Positions 27,777-40,773 of a stretch of DNA of 64,000 bases are shown piece after piece. This DNA comes from Mycobacterium florentinum (lineage in GTDB: Bacteria > Actinomycetota > Actinomycetes > Mycobacteriales > Mycobacteriaceae), in NCBI RefSeq assembly GCF_010730355.1, contig NZ_AP022576.1:2108001-2172000 (forward strand). Direction: 5' to 3'. Position 1 is the first letter of the stretch; each line of letters opens with the position of its first letter. The position numbers were made by a program, and so were the translations under genes. Below the pieces are notes generated by a model. The model did not search any database. It was not told where the DNA came from and saw only the letters and a program-made list of their open reading frames with translations.

Positions 27777-29313
27777 CCCGCCGCCTCGGGGGCGCTCCCA
27801 CAATCAGGTCGGATGCCTTCTCTCCGATCATGATTGCGGGCGCGTTGGTGTTGCCGGCGGTGATGGTCGGCATGACCGATGCGTCGGCGACGCGCAGTCC
27901 GTCGACCCCGCGCACCCGCAGATCTGGCGCCACGACGGCGTCGTCGTCGACGCCCATGCGGCACGTCCCGACTTGATGGTGGTACGTGCCGACGGCACGC
28001 CGGACGTAAGCGCGCAGATGGTCACGGGTGCGTGCCGCCGGCCCGGGCGCGACCTCGGCAGGCCGCCAGTCGCGGAAAGCCGGGCTGGCCCCGATCTCTC
28101 GGCAGATCTCCACCGCGTCGACCAACGCCTCGAGGTCGTAGGGTTCGGCCAGGACGTTGGGATCGCAGTGGGGCGCGGTCGCCGGATCGGCCGAAGCCAG
28201 CCGCAGTGTGCCCCGCGACCGGGGACGAATGATGCCGGGCGCGATCGTATATCCGTTGTGCGGCACAGGATAACCATCCGCCGGATATACCACGTGCATG
28301 AATACCGGCTGCAGGTCGGGGCCGGGACCGCGCCAATAGGCGCTGGAGGTGAACAGTTGGCACTCGAGCAGGTTGTGGTGCGGCGCCTCGATCGGCCGAG
28401 ATGCCTCGTAGATATTGCTCACCAAAAGGTGGTCGTGCAGGTTCTCGCCCACCCCGGGAAGATCGACGGTAGCCTCCACCCCGATCTCGGCGAGATGCTC
28501 GGCGGGGCCAATACCGCTGAGCATCAACAACTTTGGCGATCCGATCGTGCCGGCACTCAACACCACTTCGCTCTCGGCCGAAGCCTGAAGTATCTGCCCG
28601 CGCACGGAGTACTGCACGCCGACCGCGCGGCCGGCGCGGATGATGACATGGTGCACGAGCGCCCCGGTGGTGACGGCCAGGCGCGGATTGCCCCGCGCCG
28701 GGGCCATGAAGCCGCGCCACGCGCTGGCCCGGCGTCCGTTGCGGGTGGTCAATTGGCTGTAGCCGACACCGGTCTGGCTTGGTCCGTTGAAATCGTCGAT
28801 CACTTGGTGGCCCAGGGCATTCGCGGCTTCGACGAACGCAACCGACGTCGGGTTCGGTCGAGTGATCCGCTCGACCGGCAATGGTCCGCCCGCGCCGTGC
28901 CAACGGCTCCCGCCGTCCACGTGGTCTTCCGAGCGCAGAAACAAATTGAACACGCTCTCGAAATCCCAACCCGTACAACCTAGTTGGGCCCAACCGTCGT
29001 AATCGCTGCAGTGTCCGCGCATGTAGATCTGGCCGTTGAGCGAGCTGCTGCCGCCCAATACCTTTCCCCTGGGCCAATACAGCCGTCGATTGCCGGCGTG
29101 CCGTTGCGGGGTAGTCACGAATGCCCAGTCCGCAGCGCTGTGCAGCAACGCGGGCCATCCGGAACTGGCGTGGATATCGGGGTTGATGTCGGCGGGTCCG
29201 GCCTCCAGCACGTGCACCGAGTAGCCGCGGTCGAGTAATCGACGCGCGATCACACTGCCAGACGCACCCGCGCCCACCACAATGTAATCGGTCGTGTGTG
29301 TTCGCTGGCTCAT
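27703..29313 (-). CDS. GMC-family FAD oxidoreductase (choline dehydrogenase-like)
   Basis: The 536-residue flavoenzyme has the FAD loop YIVVGAGASGSVIARRLL at 10-27, the GMC signature WPRGKVLGGSSSLNGQIYMR near 83-102 and a second signature AGTIGSPKLLMLSGIGPAEHL near 255-275. The catalytic pair is present: His445/His446 in GTYHHQVGTCRMG and Asn488 in TAGNTNAP. GMC enzymes oxidise alcohols to aldehydes; the substrate is open. ATG at 29313 with GGGGGGAGG 5 nt upstream. It occupies the place where M. tuberculosis carries PPE53 and Rv3160c-Rv3161c. Its Arg-rich C-terminal tail lies inside the convergent nuoN overlap. Confidence 0.87.
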   Translation of the reverse strand: MSQRTHTTDYIVVGAGASGSVIARRLLDRGYSVHVLEAGPADINPDIHASSGWPALLHSAADWAFVTTPQRHAGNRRLYWPRGKVLGGSSSLNGQIYMRGHCSDYDGWAQLGCTGWDFESVFNLFLRSEDHVDGGSRWHGAGGPLPVERITRPNPTSVAFVEAANALGHQVIDDFNGPSQTGVGYSQLTTRNGRRASAWRGFMAPARGNPRLAVTTGALVHHVIIRAGRAVGVQYSVRGQILQASAESEVVLSAGTIGSPKLLMLSGIGPAEHLAEIGVEATVDLPGVGENLHDHLLVSNIYEASRPIEAPHHNLLECQLFTSSAYWRGPGPDLQPVFMHVVYPADGYPVPHNGYTIAPGIIRPRSRGTLRLASADPATAPHCDPNVLAEPYDLEALVDAVEICREIGASPAFRDWRPAEVAPGPAARTRDHLRAYVRRAVGTYHHQVGTCRMGVDDDAVVAPDLRVRGVDGLRVADASVMPTITAGNTNAPAIMIGEKASDLIVGAPPRRRVTAATVRRDPRGRAAVAGRSPESR

Positions 29314-29493
29314 CGTGGCCTCCCCCCGTCGTACGGCGTCGTCTCGTCACACCGCGTGCCACCACATACTGCTCACGCGCCGACCGGGCGGCCAGGACCA
29401 AAAACCTTGCAGGTACGTGGAACGACCTACAAAAACAACCAAAGCCAGCACAAACTCGCGATGACTCGCAGCGTTGTCACGCCCAACGCGTGA

Positions 29494-29943
29494 TCAGCCC
29501 ACGAACGGGCGGGTGGCCAGTACGTAGATCGCCAACACCGCCAACGGAGCCACCAGAGGTACCCACGGCAAGTTCAGCGGAAACGCTATCGCCACCATGC
29601 CCACAACGGTAAATCCCACGGCGCCAACAAGTGTCGGCCAACTCGCCATGACGACCGCGTCGGCCATTCCGGCCGCATGCCGGGAGATCAGGTAGGCGGC
29701 CGCACACAGCCCCGACAGTCCCACGAACACATGAGAAGGATTCCAGACCACGATTGCGATCACCGAAAGCAACACGGCAACCGTTGCGGCGGGCCGGAAC
29801 ACGACACCGACCCCCACCGCGGCCAGCGCTGCAATCCCGATGCCCACCGCCGGTCCGTGGGCACCCGCCGCGACCAGGCCGACCATCAACAGGCCGAATG
29901 TCGTTGCCAGAGCGTGGACCCCGAATCGCGCGACGGACGACAT
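29494..29943 (-). CDS. Small integral membrane protein (Rv3162c-like)
   Basis: A 149-residue very hydrophobic protein with about five or six predicted helices (for example ALATTFGLLMVGLVAAG at 11-27 and TVAVLLSVIAIVVW in the middle) and no soluble domain. ATG at 29943, 2 nt after the stop of the DUF58 gene. By place and character it matches Rv3162c at the end of the moxR3 operon. It probably anchors or serves the MoxR/DUF58 complex at the membrane; no enzymatic motif is present. Confidence 0.75.
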   Translation of the reverse strand: MSSVARFGVHALATTFGLLMVGLVAAGAHGPAVGIGIAALAAVGVGVVFRPAATVAVLLSVIAIVVWNPSHVFVGLSGLCAAAYLISRHAAGMADAVVMASWPTLVGAVGFTVVGMVAIAFPLNLPWVPLVAPLAVLAIYVLATRPFVG

Positions 29944-29945
29944 GA

Positions 29946-31205
29946 CTACCCTCGCAGCCGTCCGCGCACCCGGTGGCGGCGATCCGGCATCACGCCCATC
30001 GACTGTTCCAGGGTGTGATCGCCCTGCCAGGAGACGATGTCGACACCGATGGTCGCCATGTCGCGATACATGGCCGAGCGCTGCAACGCCCACAGCCGAT
30101 CCACCAGTGGCTCCTGTTCGTCTTCGAACGGCGAAACATCGAGGGCGTCGACGGCGATCACGACATGGCCGCGCTTGCGCAGATCGATCAGCGCCAGTGC
30201 GAATTCCGTGTCGAGCAGTGTCGAGAACGCGATGACGATCGCCCCGGCGGGAACCGCCGCGCGCGGCGCCAGTGTGCCGGTGGTGTTTTCGAATCGGTCG
30301 CCCGCGGCAAGCACGGTATCGAGGACACGATAGAACTGCCGCTGACCGATGTCGGCGCCGAGCCAGCGCGGCCGATTTCCGCCGAGCGTCACGATTCCGG
30401 CGCGATCGCCATAACGCAGCGCGGTCTGCACCACCTGAGCCGCACCACGCACCGCTCGTTCGGTGGCATCGGTCGCCGGACCCGCGGGCTGCCGATACCC
30501 GTCGAGCAGGACCACGACGTCTGCGGCGCGGTCGGTCAATCGCTCCGTCACGTGCAACTGCCCACGACGCGCGCTCACCGGCCAATTCACCGCCCGCAGT
30601 TGGTCGCCCGGAACGTAGGGGCGGATATCGGCATACTCGACGCCCGGGCCGATATGCCCGGTCAGGTGGGCGCCGAGGCGGTTGAGCAACTCGGTTCGCG
30701 GGATGGGCGTCGACTGCGGCGGCGTCAACGGAAACACGATGACATCGGCGGCATCGACGATCGCCGTTCCCGTGAGCAGCCCACCGCGCGCAACCGCGTC
30801 GAGTCGGGCGCTGATCGAGTATCTACCCCAGCGCTGCGCGGTTGCCGCAACGGTTTTCGCGTGCGGGGAATCCGAATCGAGCGCTTCGAGCTGCATGCCC
30901 TCGACGGCGGGCACCGTCAGCTCGATTGCCCAGCCGACGGGCGCCCCGGCTTCCGGCGTTGCCGACAGCGTCACCCGCGCCCGCTCCCCTTCGAAGCATC
31001 GCTGCGACTCCGGTCCACCATGCACGTGGATCGTCGGCACGAGATGTTGCCAGCTGATCGAGCACAGCACGCCGAGCAGAGGCGCTGCGAACGCAATGAG
31101 CTGCCAATGCGCACCGATCACGGCTGCAACGAGCGCAACACCCGCGCAGGTCGCAATTGCCTGTGTCAATGGCGATGCACGCCAGCGGAACTCGGCTGTT
31201 TTCAC
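29946..31205 (-). CDS. DUF58 protein of the MoxR operon (Rv3163c-like)
   Basis: The 419-residue protein has two N-terminal hydrophobic segments (about 15-32 and 34-50), a beta-rich region, and the DUF58 core EYADIRPYVPGDQLRAVNW near 195-213, followed by a VWA-like part starting DVVVLLDGY. DUF58 proteins are standard partners of MoxR AAA+ ATPases. GTG at 31205, 7 nt from the moxR stop. The role is presumably as client or adaptor of the ATPase at the membrane; actual substrate unknown. Confidence 0.84.
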   Translation of the reverse strand: MKTAEFRWRASPLTQAIATCAGVALVAAVIGAHWQLIAFAAPLLGVLCSISWQHLVPTIHVHGGPESQRCFEGERARVTLSATPEAGAPVGWAIELTVPAVEGMQLEALDSDSPHAKTVAATAQRWGRYSISARLDAVARGGLLTGTAIVDAADVIVFPLTPPQSTPIPRTELLNRLGAHLTGHIGPGVEYADIRPYVPGDQLRAVNWPVSARRGQLHVTERLTDRAADVVVLLDGYRQPAGPATDATERAVRGAAQVVQTALRYGDRAGIVTLGGNRPRWLGADIGQRQFYRVLDTVLAAGDRFENTTGTLAPRAAVPAGAIVIAFSTLLDTEFALALIDLRKRGHVVIAVDALDVSPFEDEQEPLVDRLWALQRSAMYRDMATIGVDIVSWQGDHTLEQSMGVMPDRRHRVRGRLRG

Positions 31206-31212
31206 GGCGATC

Positions 31213-32201
<989 letters not shown>

Positions 32202-32205
<4 letters not shown>

Positions 32206-32684
32206 ACCTGCTCCAATTTCCGGAGGATCTCTTCGAACGCGGCCCGGCCGGGCCCGGGCTGGTGGTCTGCGGCGCGTCTGATGTTGTTGGGATTGACCCA
32301 TTCCCACAGTTCGGCGCCGAACAGCATGCGGCCGGTCGATTGGAATGCCGCCGGGTCCTTGGCCAGTCGTTGGCCCGTCGCGATTTCGTACCGACGGGCG
32401 AGCATCGGACGCAGATGCCGATCCCAGTCCGCCCGGGTGGACTCGGACCAGCGAATCGTCGTCTCGGTGGTGGCAAGCCAGCGGCGCAACGAATCCCCGA
32501 GATCGTCGGGGTCCGCGTCGGCCGGGGGCTCGATGCCCCGCCCCAGCAGCCGGCGGACATCGAGCAGCACCAGGGCCAGGGCGAGGCCCGACGCCACCAG
32601 CACGAAGGCGCGGTCATGCACGATCAGCACTAGGAGTTCCGCCCCCACGATCAAGCAAACACCCAGAGCTATCAGCCTTTTCAT
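32202..32684 (-). CDS. Membrane protein of the MoxR operon (Rv3165c-like)
   Basis: A 160-residue protein with two adjacent N-terminal hydrophobic helices (about 3-20 and 26-43) and a soluble helical C-terminal part with WSESTRADWDRHLRPMLARR and GRMLFGAELWEWVNPNN. No catalytic motif. It overlaps both neighbours by 4 nt (ATGA), so it is produced with MoxR and the DUF4129 protein and probably belongs to the same membrane complex. Confidence 0.75.
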
Positions 32685-33616
32685 GCGGGGCTCCGAATCT
32701 CCGCGAGAACCAGACGCAGCACCTCGACCGCTACGTCCCGATGCCCCTCATTCATCACATGAGGACTGAATCGTGCTTCCTCGAACAGGTTCACCAACTG
32801 AACGGCGTTATCAATATGCAGCGCATGGCGTTCGACGGCGCGGGCCAGCACCTCGGTCGGAGTGTCGAAGTCCTGGGGAGCGGCCCCGGGAACATTCGCG
32901 AGCTCACGTTCCATCGCGGCATAGCACGCGATGATCGCCTCTCGCGGTTCCCGACTGCGATCCGCCATCTCGGCCAGTCCCAGTTCGGCGGCCCGCACCA
33001 GGGATTCCGAAGGCCGGGACGGCGGCACATACTCGGCGTCGTCGTGATCGACGAGGATGTGCGGCGTCGCGGCGCGGTATCGCCGTCGCGACATGATCAG
33101 CGTCGCGACGACGAGGAGCAGCATCACCGGAATCGTGGCGGCCAGCAGAATTCCCAGCATCTCGCCGTCGTCGTTGTGCGGGGGTGGGTGCTGCGGCACG
33201 GGTGCGGCCGTGTGTGATGCCGCGCCGGTGTCCGGTGCCCGCGGTGCGGGACCGGCGCCGTGCGGCGGCGAAAATCGGGCCAGCAACATCGCAATCAACA
33301 GCCACGCGAAAATTACCGCGAGCCCGATCAACAGCACGCGCCAGCTCGGTCGCCCCCGGCCGGTACCCAGCATCCCGGAGATGTCGCCCGCCTTCGGCGC
33401 CATCGCCCGCGGATCCCGTAGTCGCGCTATCACCGAGACCGCGAGCAACGCGAGTGACGCACTGAGCAGGACGACGATGAATACCAGCGCCGCCCGGCCA
33501 CTGCCGTCGGCGTGCGGCGCACGATCGCGCGCCGGAAGATATCCGCGCAGGGCAGCGGCAACGACGATCAACAGCACGATGAGCGCAACGACGCGCCCCG
33601 TCGGCTTATCGGGCAT
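32681..33616 (-). CDS. DUF4129 membrane protein of the MoxR operon (Rv3166c-like)
   Basis: The protein (311 residues from ATG 33616; an upstream GTG at 33625 would add three) has about four transmembrane helices: residues 10-25, 40-57, 92-110 and a fourth before RRRYRAATPH. Between the third and fourth lies a Pro/His/Ala-rich linker. The C-terminal soluble domain, REAIIACYAAMERELANVPG to TPTEVLARAVE, is the DUF4129 signature found in actinobacterial MoxR/DUF58 operons and transglutaminase-like clusters. No good Shine-Dalgarno sequence decides the start. First gene of the five-gene minus-strand operon. Confidence 0.78.
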   Translation of the reverse strand: MPDKPTGRVVALIVLLIVVAAALRGYLPARDRAPHADGSGRAALVFIVVLLSASLALLAVSVIARLRDPRAMAPKAGDISGMLGTGRGRPSWRVLLIGLAVIFAWLLIAMLLARFSPPHGAGPAPRAPDTGAASHTAAPVPQHPPPHNDDGEMLGILLAATIPVMLLLVVATLIMSRRRYRAATPHILVDHDDAEYVPPSRPSESLVRAAELGLAEMADRSREPREAIIACYAAMERELANVPGAAPQDFDTPTEVLARAVERHALHIDNAVQLVNLFEEARFSPHVMNEGHRDVAVEVLRLVLAEIRSPA

Positions 33617-33683
33617 CTGCCACACCGCTCGCCGGTTTTCCTATGCCGTTGCGGCACAGGCTTGATTCATACTTGCACGCGGG

Positions 33684-36327
<2,644 letters not shown>

Positions 36328-36328
<1 letters not shown>

Positions 36329-37443
36329 TGCTAGGACCGCTCGACGAGTACCCGGTACACCAGATTCCCCAACCGATCGCATGGCCCGGCTCCTCGGACC
36401 GCAACTTCTACGATCGGTCCTACTTCAACGCCCACGACCGCACCGGAAACATCTTCCTGATCAGCGGCATCGGCTACTACCCCAACCTCGGCGTCAAGGA
36501 TGCCTTCGTGCTCGTCCGGCGCGGGGACTCGCAGACCGCGGTGCACGTTTCGGACGCGATCGACCAGGACCGGCTCAACCAGCACGTCAACGGCTACCGC
36601 GTCGAGGTGATCGAACCGCTGCACAAGCTGCGCATCGTCCTCGACGAAACCGAAGGCATTGCAGCCGATCTCACCTGGAAGGGTCTGTTCGACGTCGTCC
36701 AGGAACAGCCCCACATCCTGCGGTCCGGCAACCGGGTCACGCTGGACGCCCAGCGGTTCGCACAGCTCGGCACCTGGAGCGGACACATCGTGATCGACGG
36801 CGAGGAGATCACGGTCGACCCCAACACCTGGCTGGGCAGCCGCGACCGGTCCTGGGGCATCCGCCCGATCGGTGAGGCCGAACCGGCCGGCCGGCCGGCC
36901 GACCCGCCGTTCGAGGGCATGTGGTGGCTATACGTGCCAATGGCTTTCGACGACTTCGCCATCGTGCTGATCATCCAGGAGGAGCCAGACGGGTTCCGCT
37001 CGCTCAACGACTGCACCCGAATCTGGCGCGACGGCCGCGTCGAGCAGCTGGGCTGGCCGCGGGTCAAGATCCACTACACCTCGGGCACCCGCATTCCGAC
37101 CGGCGCCACGATCGACGCGACCACCCCGGACGGCTCCCCCGTGCACTTCGACGTGGAGTCCAAGCTGCCGGTACCCATCCACGTCGGCGGTGGCTACGGC
37201 GGCGACTCGGACTGGATACACGGCATGTGGAAGGGCGAGAAGTTCGCCGAACGCCTGACGTACGACATGACCGACCCGGCGATCATCGGGCGCGCCGGCT
37301 TCGGCGTGATCGACCACGTCGGCCGCGCGGTCTGCATCGAGGGCGACAGGCCCCCGGTCGAGGGTTGGGGGCTCTACGAGCACGGCGCGCTGGGCCGTCA
37401 CGACCCGTCCGGCTTCGCCGACTGGTTAACGGTCGCGCCGTAA
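36328..37443 (+). CDS. Conserved mycobacterial protein, Rv3169-like
   Basis: A 371-residue soluble protein without signal peptide or transmembrane segment. It is rich in beta-strand patterns and Trp/Tyr (YFNAHDRTGNIFLISGIGYY, SRDRSWGIRP, GMWWLYVPMAF). The RDRSWG and HFDVES type blocks recall two-lobed beta-barrel proteins of the CrtC/AttH-like class, but I do not see enough to name a function. GGAGAGG precedes the ATG at an 8-nt spacing. It is coupled to the APH-type kinase (1-nt overlap), so it likely acts on the same compound. Confidence 0.75.
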
Positions 37444-37470
37444 CCCTTTTCGCGTCCGTGGTGCGGAGGT

Positions 37471-38185
37471 TCAGCGCCGGTAGGCCGCGCCCGGGTGATC
37501 GGCCGGCAATAGCGGTCCCGCGCCGCCCAGTCGCTCGCGCAAGGTGCCGCGTGCGAAGTGTTCCGGTACCCGGCCGCGTCGACGCAGTTCCGGCACAACC
37601 AGTTTCGCGAAGTCGCCGAAGGTGCCCGGCGTCGTCACGTAGGCGAGGTTGAATCCGTCGACATCGGCTTCCTCGACCCAACGCTCGAGTTCGTCGGCGA
37701 TCTCGGTGGGCGAGCCCACCAGCACCGGGCCGCGACCGCCGATACCGATCTCTTCGGCGAGTTCCCGCGCCGTCCAAGTTCGCTCGTCGGTGGCGAACGA
37801 CGCTAGCGCCGAACGGTTGGCGCCGGTGCGAGCAGCCCCGCCGTCGCGTAGGTCGGCAACAGCCCGATCGCGGTCGTGACGAGGCCCATCGTCAGCAAGG
37901 CGATTACCAGAACGGCCTTGCGGCCCAACCGTCCCCGAAGTGGCCCGACACCACCGCGCCTATCGGCCGGGCCCCGAATCCCGCCGCATAGGTGGCGAAG
38001 GAGGCCAGCGTCCCGGCCGTCGACGAAACATGCGGAAAGAAGAGCGGTTTGAACACCAGCGCCGACGCCGTCGCGTACAGATAGAAGTCGTACCACTCGA
38101 TCGTGGTGCCGATCATGCTGCCCAGAGCCACGGTTCGCAGCTGTGTTCTTGTATTGGCAGTAGCGGCCGGCTCGGTGATGATCAC
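37471..38185 (-). pseudogene. Deletion-fused remnant: MFS transporter 5' part joined to flavin monooxygenase 3' part
   Basis: The 5' portion (38185 to about 37820) encodes the start of a metabolite:H+ symporter-type MFS protein: GTG start, SMIGTTIEWYDFYLYATAS, then GARPIGAVVSGHFGD. One base is missing near 37931 and the frame shifts to LGRKAVLVIALLTMG and GLLPTYATAGLLAPA, where the homology stops. The 3' portion (about 37820 to 37471) is the C-terminal end of an NtaA/DszA-type FMN-dependent monooxygenase: RTWTARELAEEIGIGGRGP, then GSPTEIADELERWV, DVDGFNLAYVTTPGTFGDF and a normal end HPGAAYRR. The two pieces are out of frame. An internal deletion plus a frameshift destroyed both genes. Confidence 0.82.
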
Positions 38186-38291
38186 GTGATCGCAGATTAG
38201 CCAAGGCACCCCGGTCGGCATACGGTTGCCGTCGCCGTGCTGCGAACACCGCTCTACCGCAGCTACCGGGCAATGCGGTTGACTAGAGGGC

Positions 38292-39638
38292 GTGACAAAG
38301 CCGTCGTGGACTGTCGATGTTGTGGTGGTCGGCGCCGGCTTTGCCGGCCTTGCCGCGGCGCGAGAGCTGACGCGACAGGGCCACGACGTAGTGGTCTTCG
38401 AGGGTCGCGACCGCGTCGGCGGGCGTTCGTTCACCGGTAGCGTCGCCGGATTGCCGGCCGACATGGGGGGCGCGTTCGTCGGCCCGACCCAAGACGCCGT
38501 GCTCGCATTGGCGGCCGAGTTGCAGATCCCGACCACGCCTACCTACCACGACGGCAAGAACGTCATCCACTGGCGCGGCTGGACCCGGTCCTATCACGGC
38601 ACCATCCCCAAGCTTTCGCTGACCGGGTTGCTCGATATCGGCCGGCTGCGTTGGCAATTCGAGAGGATCGCGCGCAGCGTTCCGGTCGACGCACCGTGGC
38701 AGGCGCACCGCGCGCAACAGCTCGACGGCCTGTCGTTCGGGCAGTGGTTGCGGTCGGTGCGTGCCACCGCCTCGTCCCGCGACCTGATGGCCATCATGGC
38801 CCGGGTGACCTGGGGTTGTGAACTCGACGACGTGTCGATGCTGCACGCGGCGCGCTACATCCGCGCCGCGGGCGGTCTGGATCGGATGCTCGATACCGTG
38901 GACGGCGCCCAGCAGGACCATTTCGCCGGCGGCACCCAGCAGATCGCCCGGGCGGCGGCGGACGAACTGGGCGCGCGCGTCGTGCTCAGCGCGCCGGTGC
39001 GCCGCATCGAGCGGCACGGTTCCGGCGTCACCGTCACCTCCGACCGGGGCGCGGCCGACGCGGGATTCGTCATCGTCGCGATCCCGCCGGCCCATCGCGG
39101 GGCCATCGAATTCACTCCCCCGCTGCCCGCCGAGTACCAGCAGTTGGTCCAGCGGTGGCCGCAGGGCCGGCTCAGCAAGGCCTTCGCGGCGTACTCGACC
39201 CCGTTCTGGCGGGCCAACGGTTTCTCGGGACAGGCGCTGTCCGACAAAGGCCCGGTGTTCATCACCTTCGACGTCAGCCCGCGGGCCGACGGGCCGGGCA
39301 TCCTATTGGGCTTCGTCGACGCCCGGGCGTTCGATTCCCTACCCACCGACCAGCGGCGCCGCGATACGTTGCGTTGCTTCGCGTCGCTATTCGGCGACGA
39401 GGCACTGCGCCCTCTCGACTATGCGGATCATCGTTGGGGCACTGAGGATTTCGCGCCGGGTGGCCCGACCGCGGCGGTACCGCCCGGCTCGTGGACGCGG
39501 TTCGGGCGGTGGCTGCGCGAACCGGTCGGGCCCATTCATTGGGCCGGCACCGAGACCGCCGACGAGTGGACCGGGTTCTTCGACGGCGCCGTCCGGTCCG
39601 GACGGCGAGCGGCGGCCGAGATCACCGCCCTGCTATGA
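38292..39638 (+). CDS. aofH: Flavin-containing monoamine oxidase (AofH)
   Basis: The 448-residue FAD enzyme has the dinucleotide motif [20 protein letters not shown] at 11-30 followed by [12 protein letters not shown], and ends with the family's FAD-contacting stretch [19 protein letters not shown] near 416-434. Amine oxidases of this type oxidise primary amines to aldehydes with H2O2. GTG at 38292; an AGAGGG lies only 1 nt before it, too close for normal spacing. It is directly followed by the convergent hpx-like gene (6-nt overlap), as aofH/hpx are in M. tuberculosis (Rv3170/Rv3171c). Confidence 0.88.
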   Translation: MTKPSWTVDVVVVGAGFAGLAAARELTRQGHDVVVFEGRDRVGGRSFTGSVAGLPADMGGAFVGPTQDAVLALAAELQIPTTPTYHDGKNVIHWRGWTRSYHGTIPKLSLTGLLDIGRLRWQFERIARSVPVDAPWQAHRAQQLDGLSFGQWLRSVRATASSRDLMAIMARVTWGCELDDVSMLHAARYIRAAGGLDRMLDTVDGAQQDHFAGGTQQIARAAADELGARVVLSAPVRRIERHGSGVTVTSDRGAADAGFVIVAIPPAHRGAIEFTPPLPAEYQQLVQRWPQGRLSKAFAAYSTPFWRANGFSGQALSDKGPVFITFDVSPRADGPGILLGFVDARAFDSLPTDQRRRDTLRCFASLFGDEALRPLDYADHRWGTEDFAPGGPTAAVPPGSWTRFGRWLREPVGPIHWAGTETADEWTGFFDGAVRSGRRAAAEITALL

Positions 39639-40592
39639 GCTGATCCGCGCGACCGGCAGGGTGACGGATTCGGCCAGTAACCGCAGCTGCCCGGTGACCT
39701 CCCGGTGGTGTTCCAGCATCGAGCAGTGACCGCCGGGCAACTCGACCAGGCCGACCACGTTGGGCGCGGTGCGGGCGATCTCGCGGGATGCGGCGATCGG
39801 CGTCAGCCGGTCGTCTTGGCTGCCGATGACCAGCGTCGGGACGGCCAACCCGGACAGGTCGAGGTATTTCGAGCCCAGCGATTCGACGAGCGTCCTCGCA
39901 CAGCCCCCGCGCCCGGCCGGTGCTGTCTGCACGAACAACTCGTGAATGAGCTTGGCTACGCTCGGGTCGGCATCCTTGCCGACGGCCAGCATCGCGACAA
40001 ATGAGCGACTGGCCAGCAGGGCCGCACTCGGAATCGGGAACCCGCCGAACAGGTTGATCAGGTGCCGCGCGGCAATCGACCGCGCGGGCGACAGTCGGCC
40101 CGGCACCGAGAACAGCTTCACCTGGCGCACCAGGTCGCCGCTGGTCGTGTTGATCAGCGCGACGGCATCGGCGCGACGCTGGACCTTGTGGCGATAGCGG
40201 GCCGACCACGCGGCAATCGTGATACCGCCCATCGAGTGCCCGGCGAGCACCGCCCGCTCGTGCGGCGCGACCGTCGCCTCCAACACGCAATCCAGATCGG
40301 ACGCAAGATGTTTGAGGCTGTAGCCGCAGCGCCGCGGGACCCCGCTGCGGCCGTGGCCGCGGTGGTCGTACGCGATCACTCGGTACTCGGTGGCCAAGTC
40401 GGCGATCTGGTAGGCCCACGCGCGGATCGCGCAGGTGATGCCGTGAGTCAGCACGATCGGGTAGCCGTCCGGCGGGCCGAAGACCTCCGCGTGCAGCGGG
40501 GTGCCGTCGACCGCGCGGACGGTCAGGGTGCGGCTTGGCGGCAGTGCGCCGGGCAGTGGGTCGATCACACGTGTCGATCGCCGAGCACTCAT
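39633..40592 (-). CDS. hpx: Alpha/beta hydrolase, non-haem haloperoxidase-like (Hpx)
   Basis: The 319-residue alpha/beta hydrolase has the oxyanion [10 protein letters not shown] near 50-59, DHRGHGRSG near 75-83, nucleophile elbow GHSMGG near 118-123, an acid in [15 protein letters not shown] and His in LPGGHCSML. The cofactor-free haloperoxidase label is inherited from sequence similarity and position (Rv3171c); esterase activity is equally likely. ATG at 40592 with GGGGGGAG 6 nt upstream. Confidence 0.83.
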   Translation of the reverse strand: MSARRSTRVIDPLPGALPPSRTLTVRAVDGTPLHAEVFGPPDGYPIVLTHGITCAIRAWAYQIADLATEYRVIAYDHRGHGRSGVPRRCGYSLKHLASDLDCVLEATVAPHERAVLAGHSMGGITIAAWSARYRHKVQRRADAVALINTTSGDLVRQVKLFSVPGRLSPARSIAARHLINLFGGFPIPSAALLASRSFVAMLAVGKDADPSVAKLIHELFVQTAPAGRGGCARTLVESLGSKYLDLSGLAVPTLVIGSQDDRLTPIAASREIARTAPNVVGLVELPGGHCSMLEHHREVTGQLRLLAESVTLPVARISS

Positions 40593-40773
40593 CGCCAGCT
40601 CCCCCCTCGAACACGGCCCCCTTGCCGCACTCCGGATGTGGCGATCTTATAACGGCACGGTCGTCCAACTATGCAATTTCGGCCAATCCAGCGCGCCGAA
40701 TCTCAGCACACAATTCGCCGGTAACCACCAAACCCCGGCGCGGTGCCGGTTACCGTGTGAGAGGCTGATTGTC

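Noticed and set aside
27973..28983. Plus-strand frame of over 300 codons inside the GMC gene
   Set aside because: The opposite strand carries FAD, GMC signature and catalytic His/Asn motifs; the plus frame is low-complexity.
37471..37725. Functional small monooxygenase gene from the internal ATG
   Set aside because: It contains only the C-terminal end of a family of about 440 residues and lacks the FMN-binding barrel.
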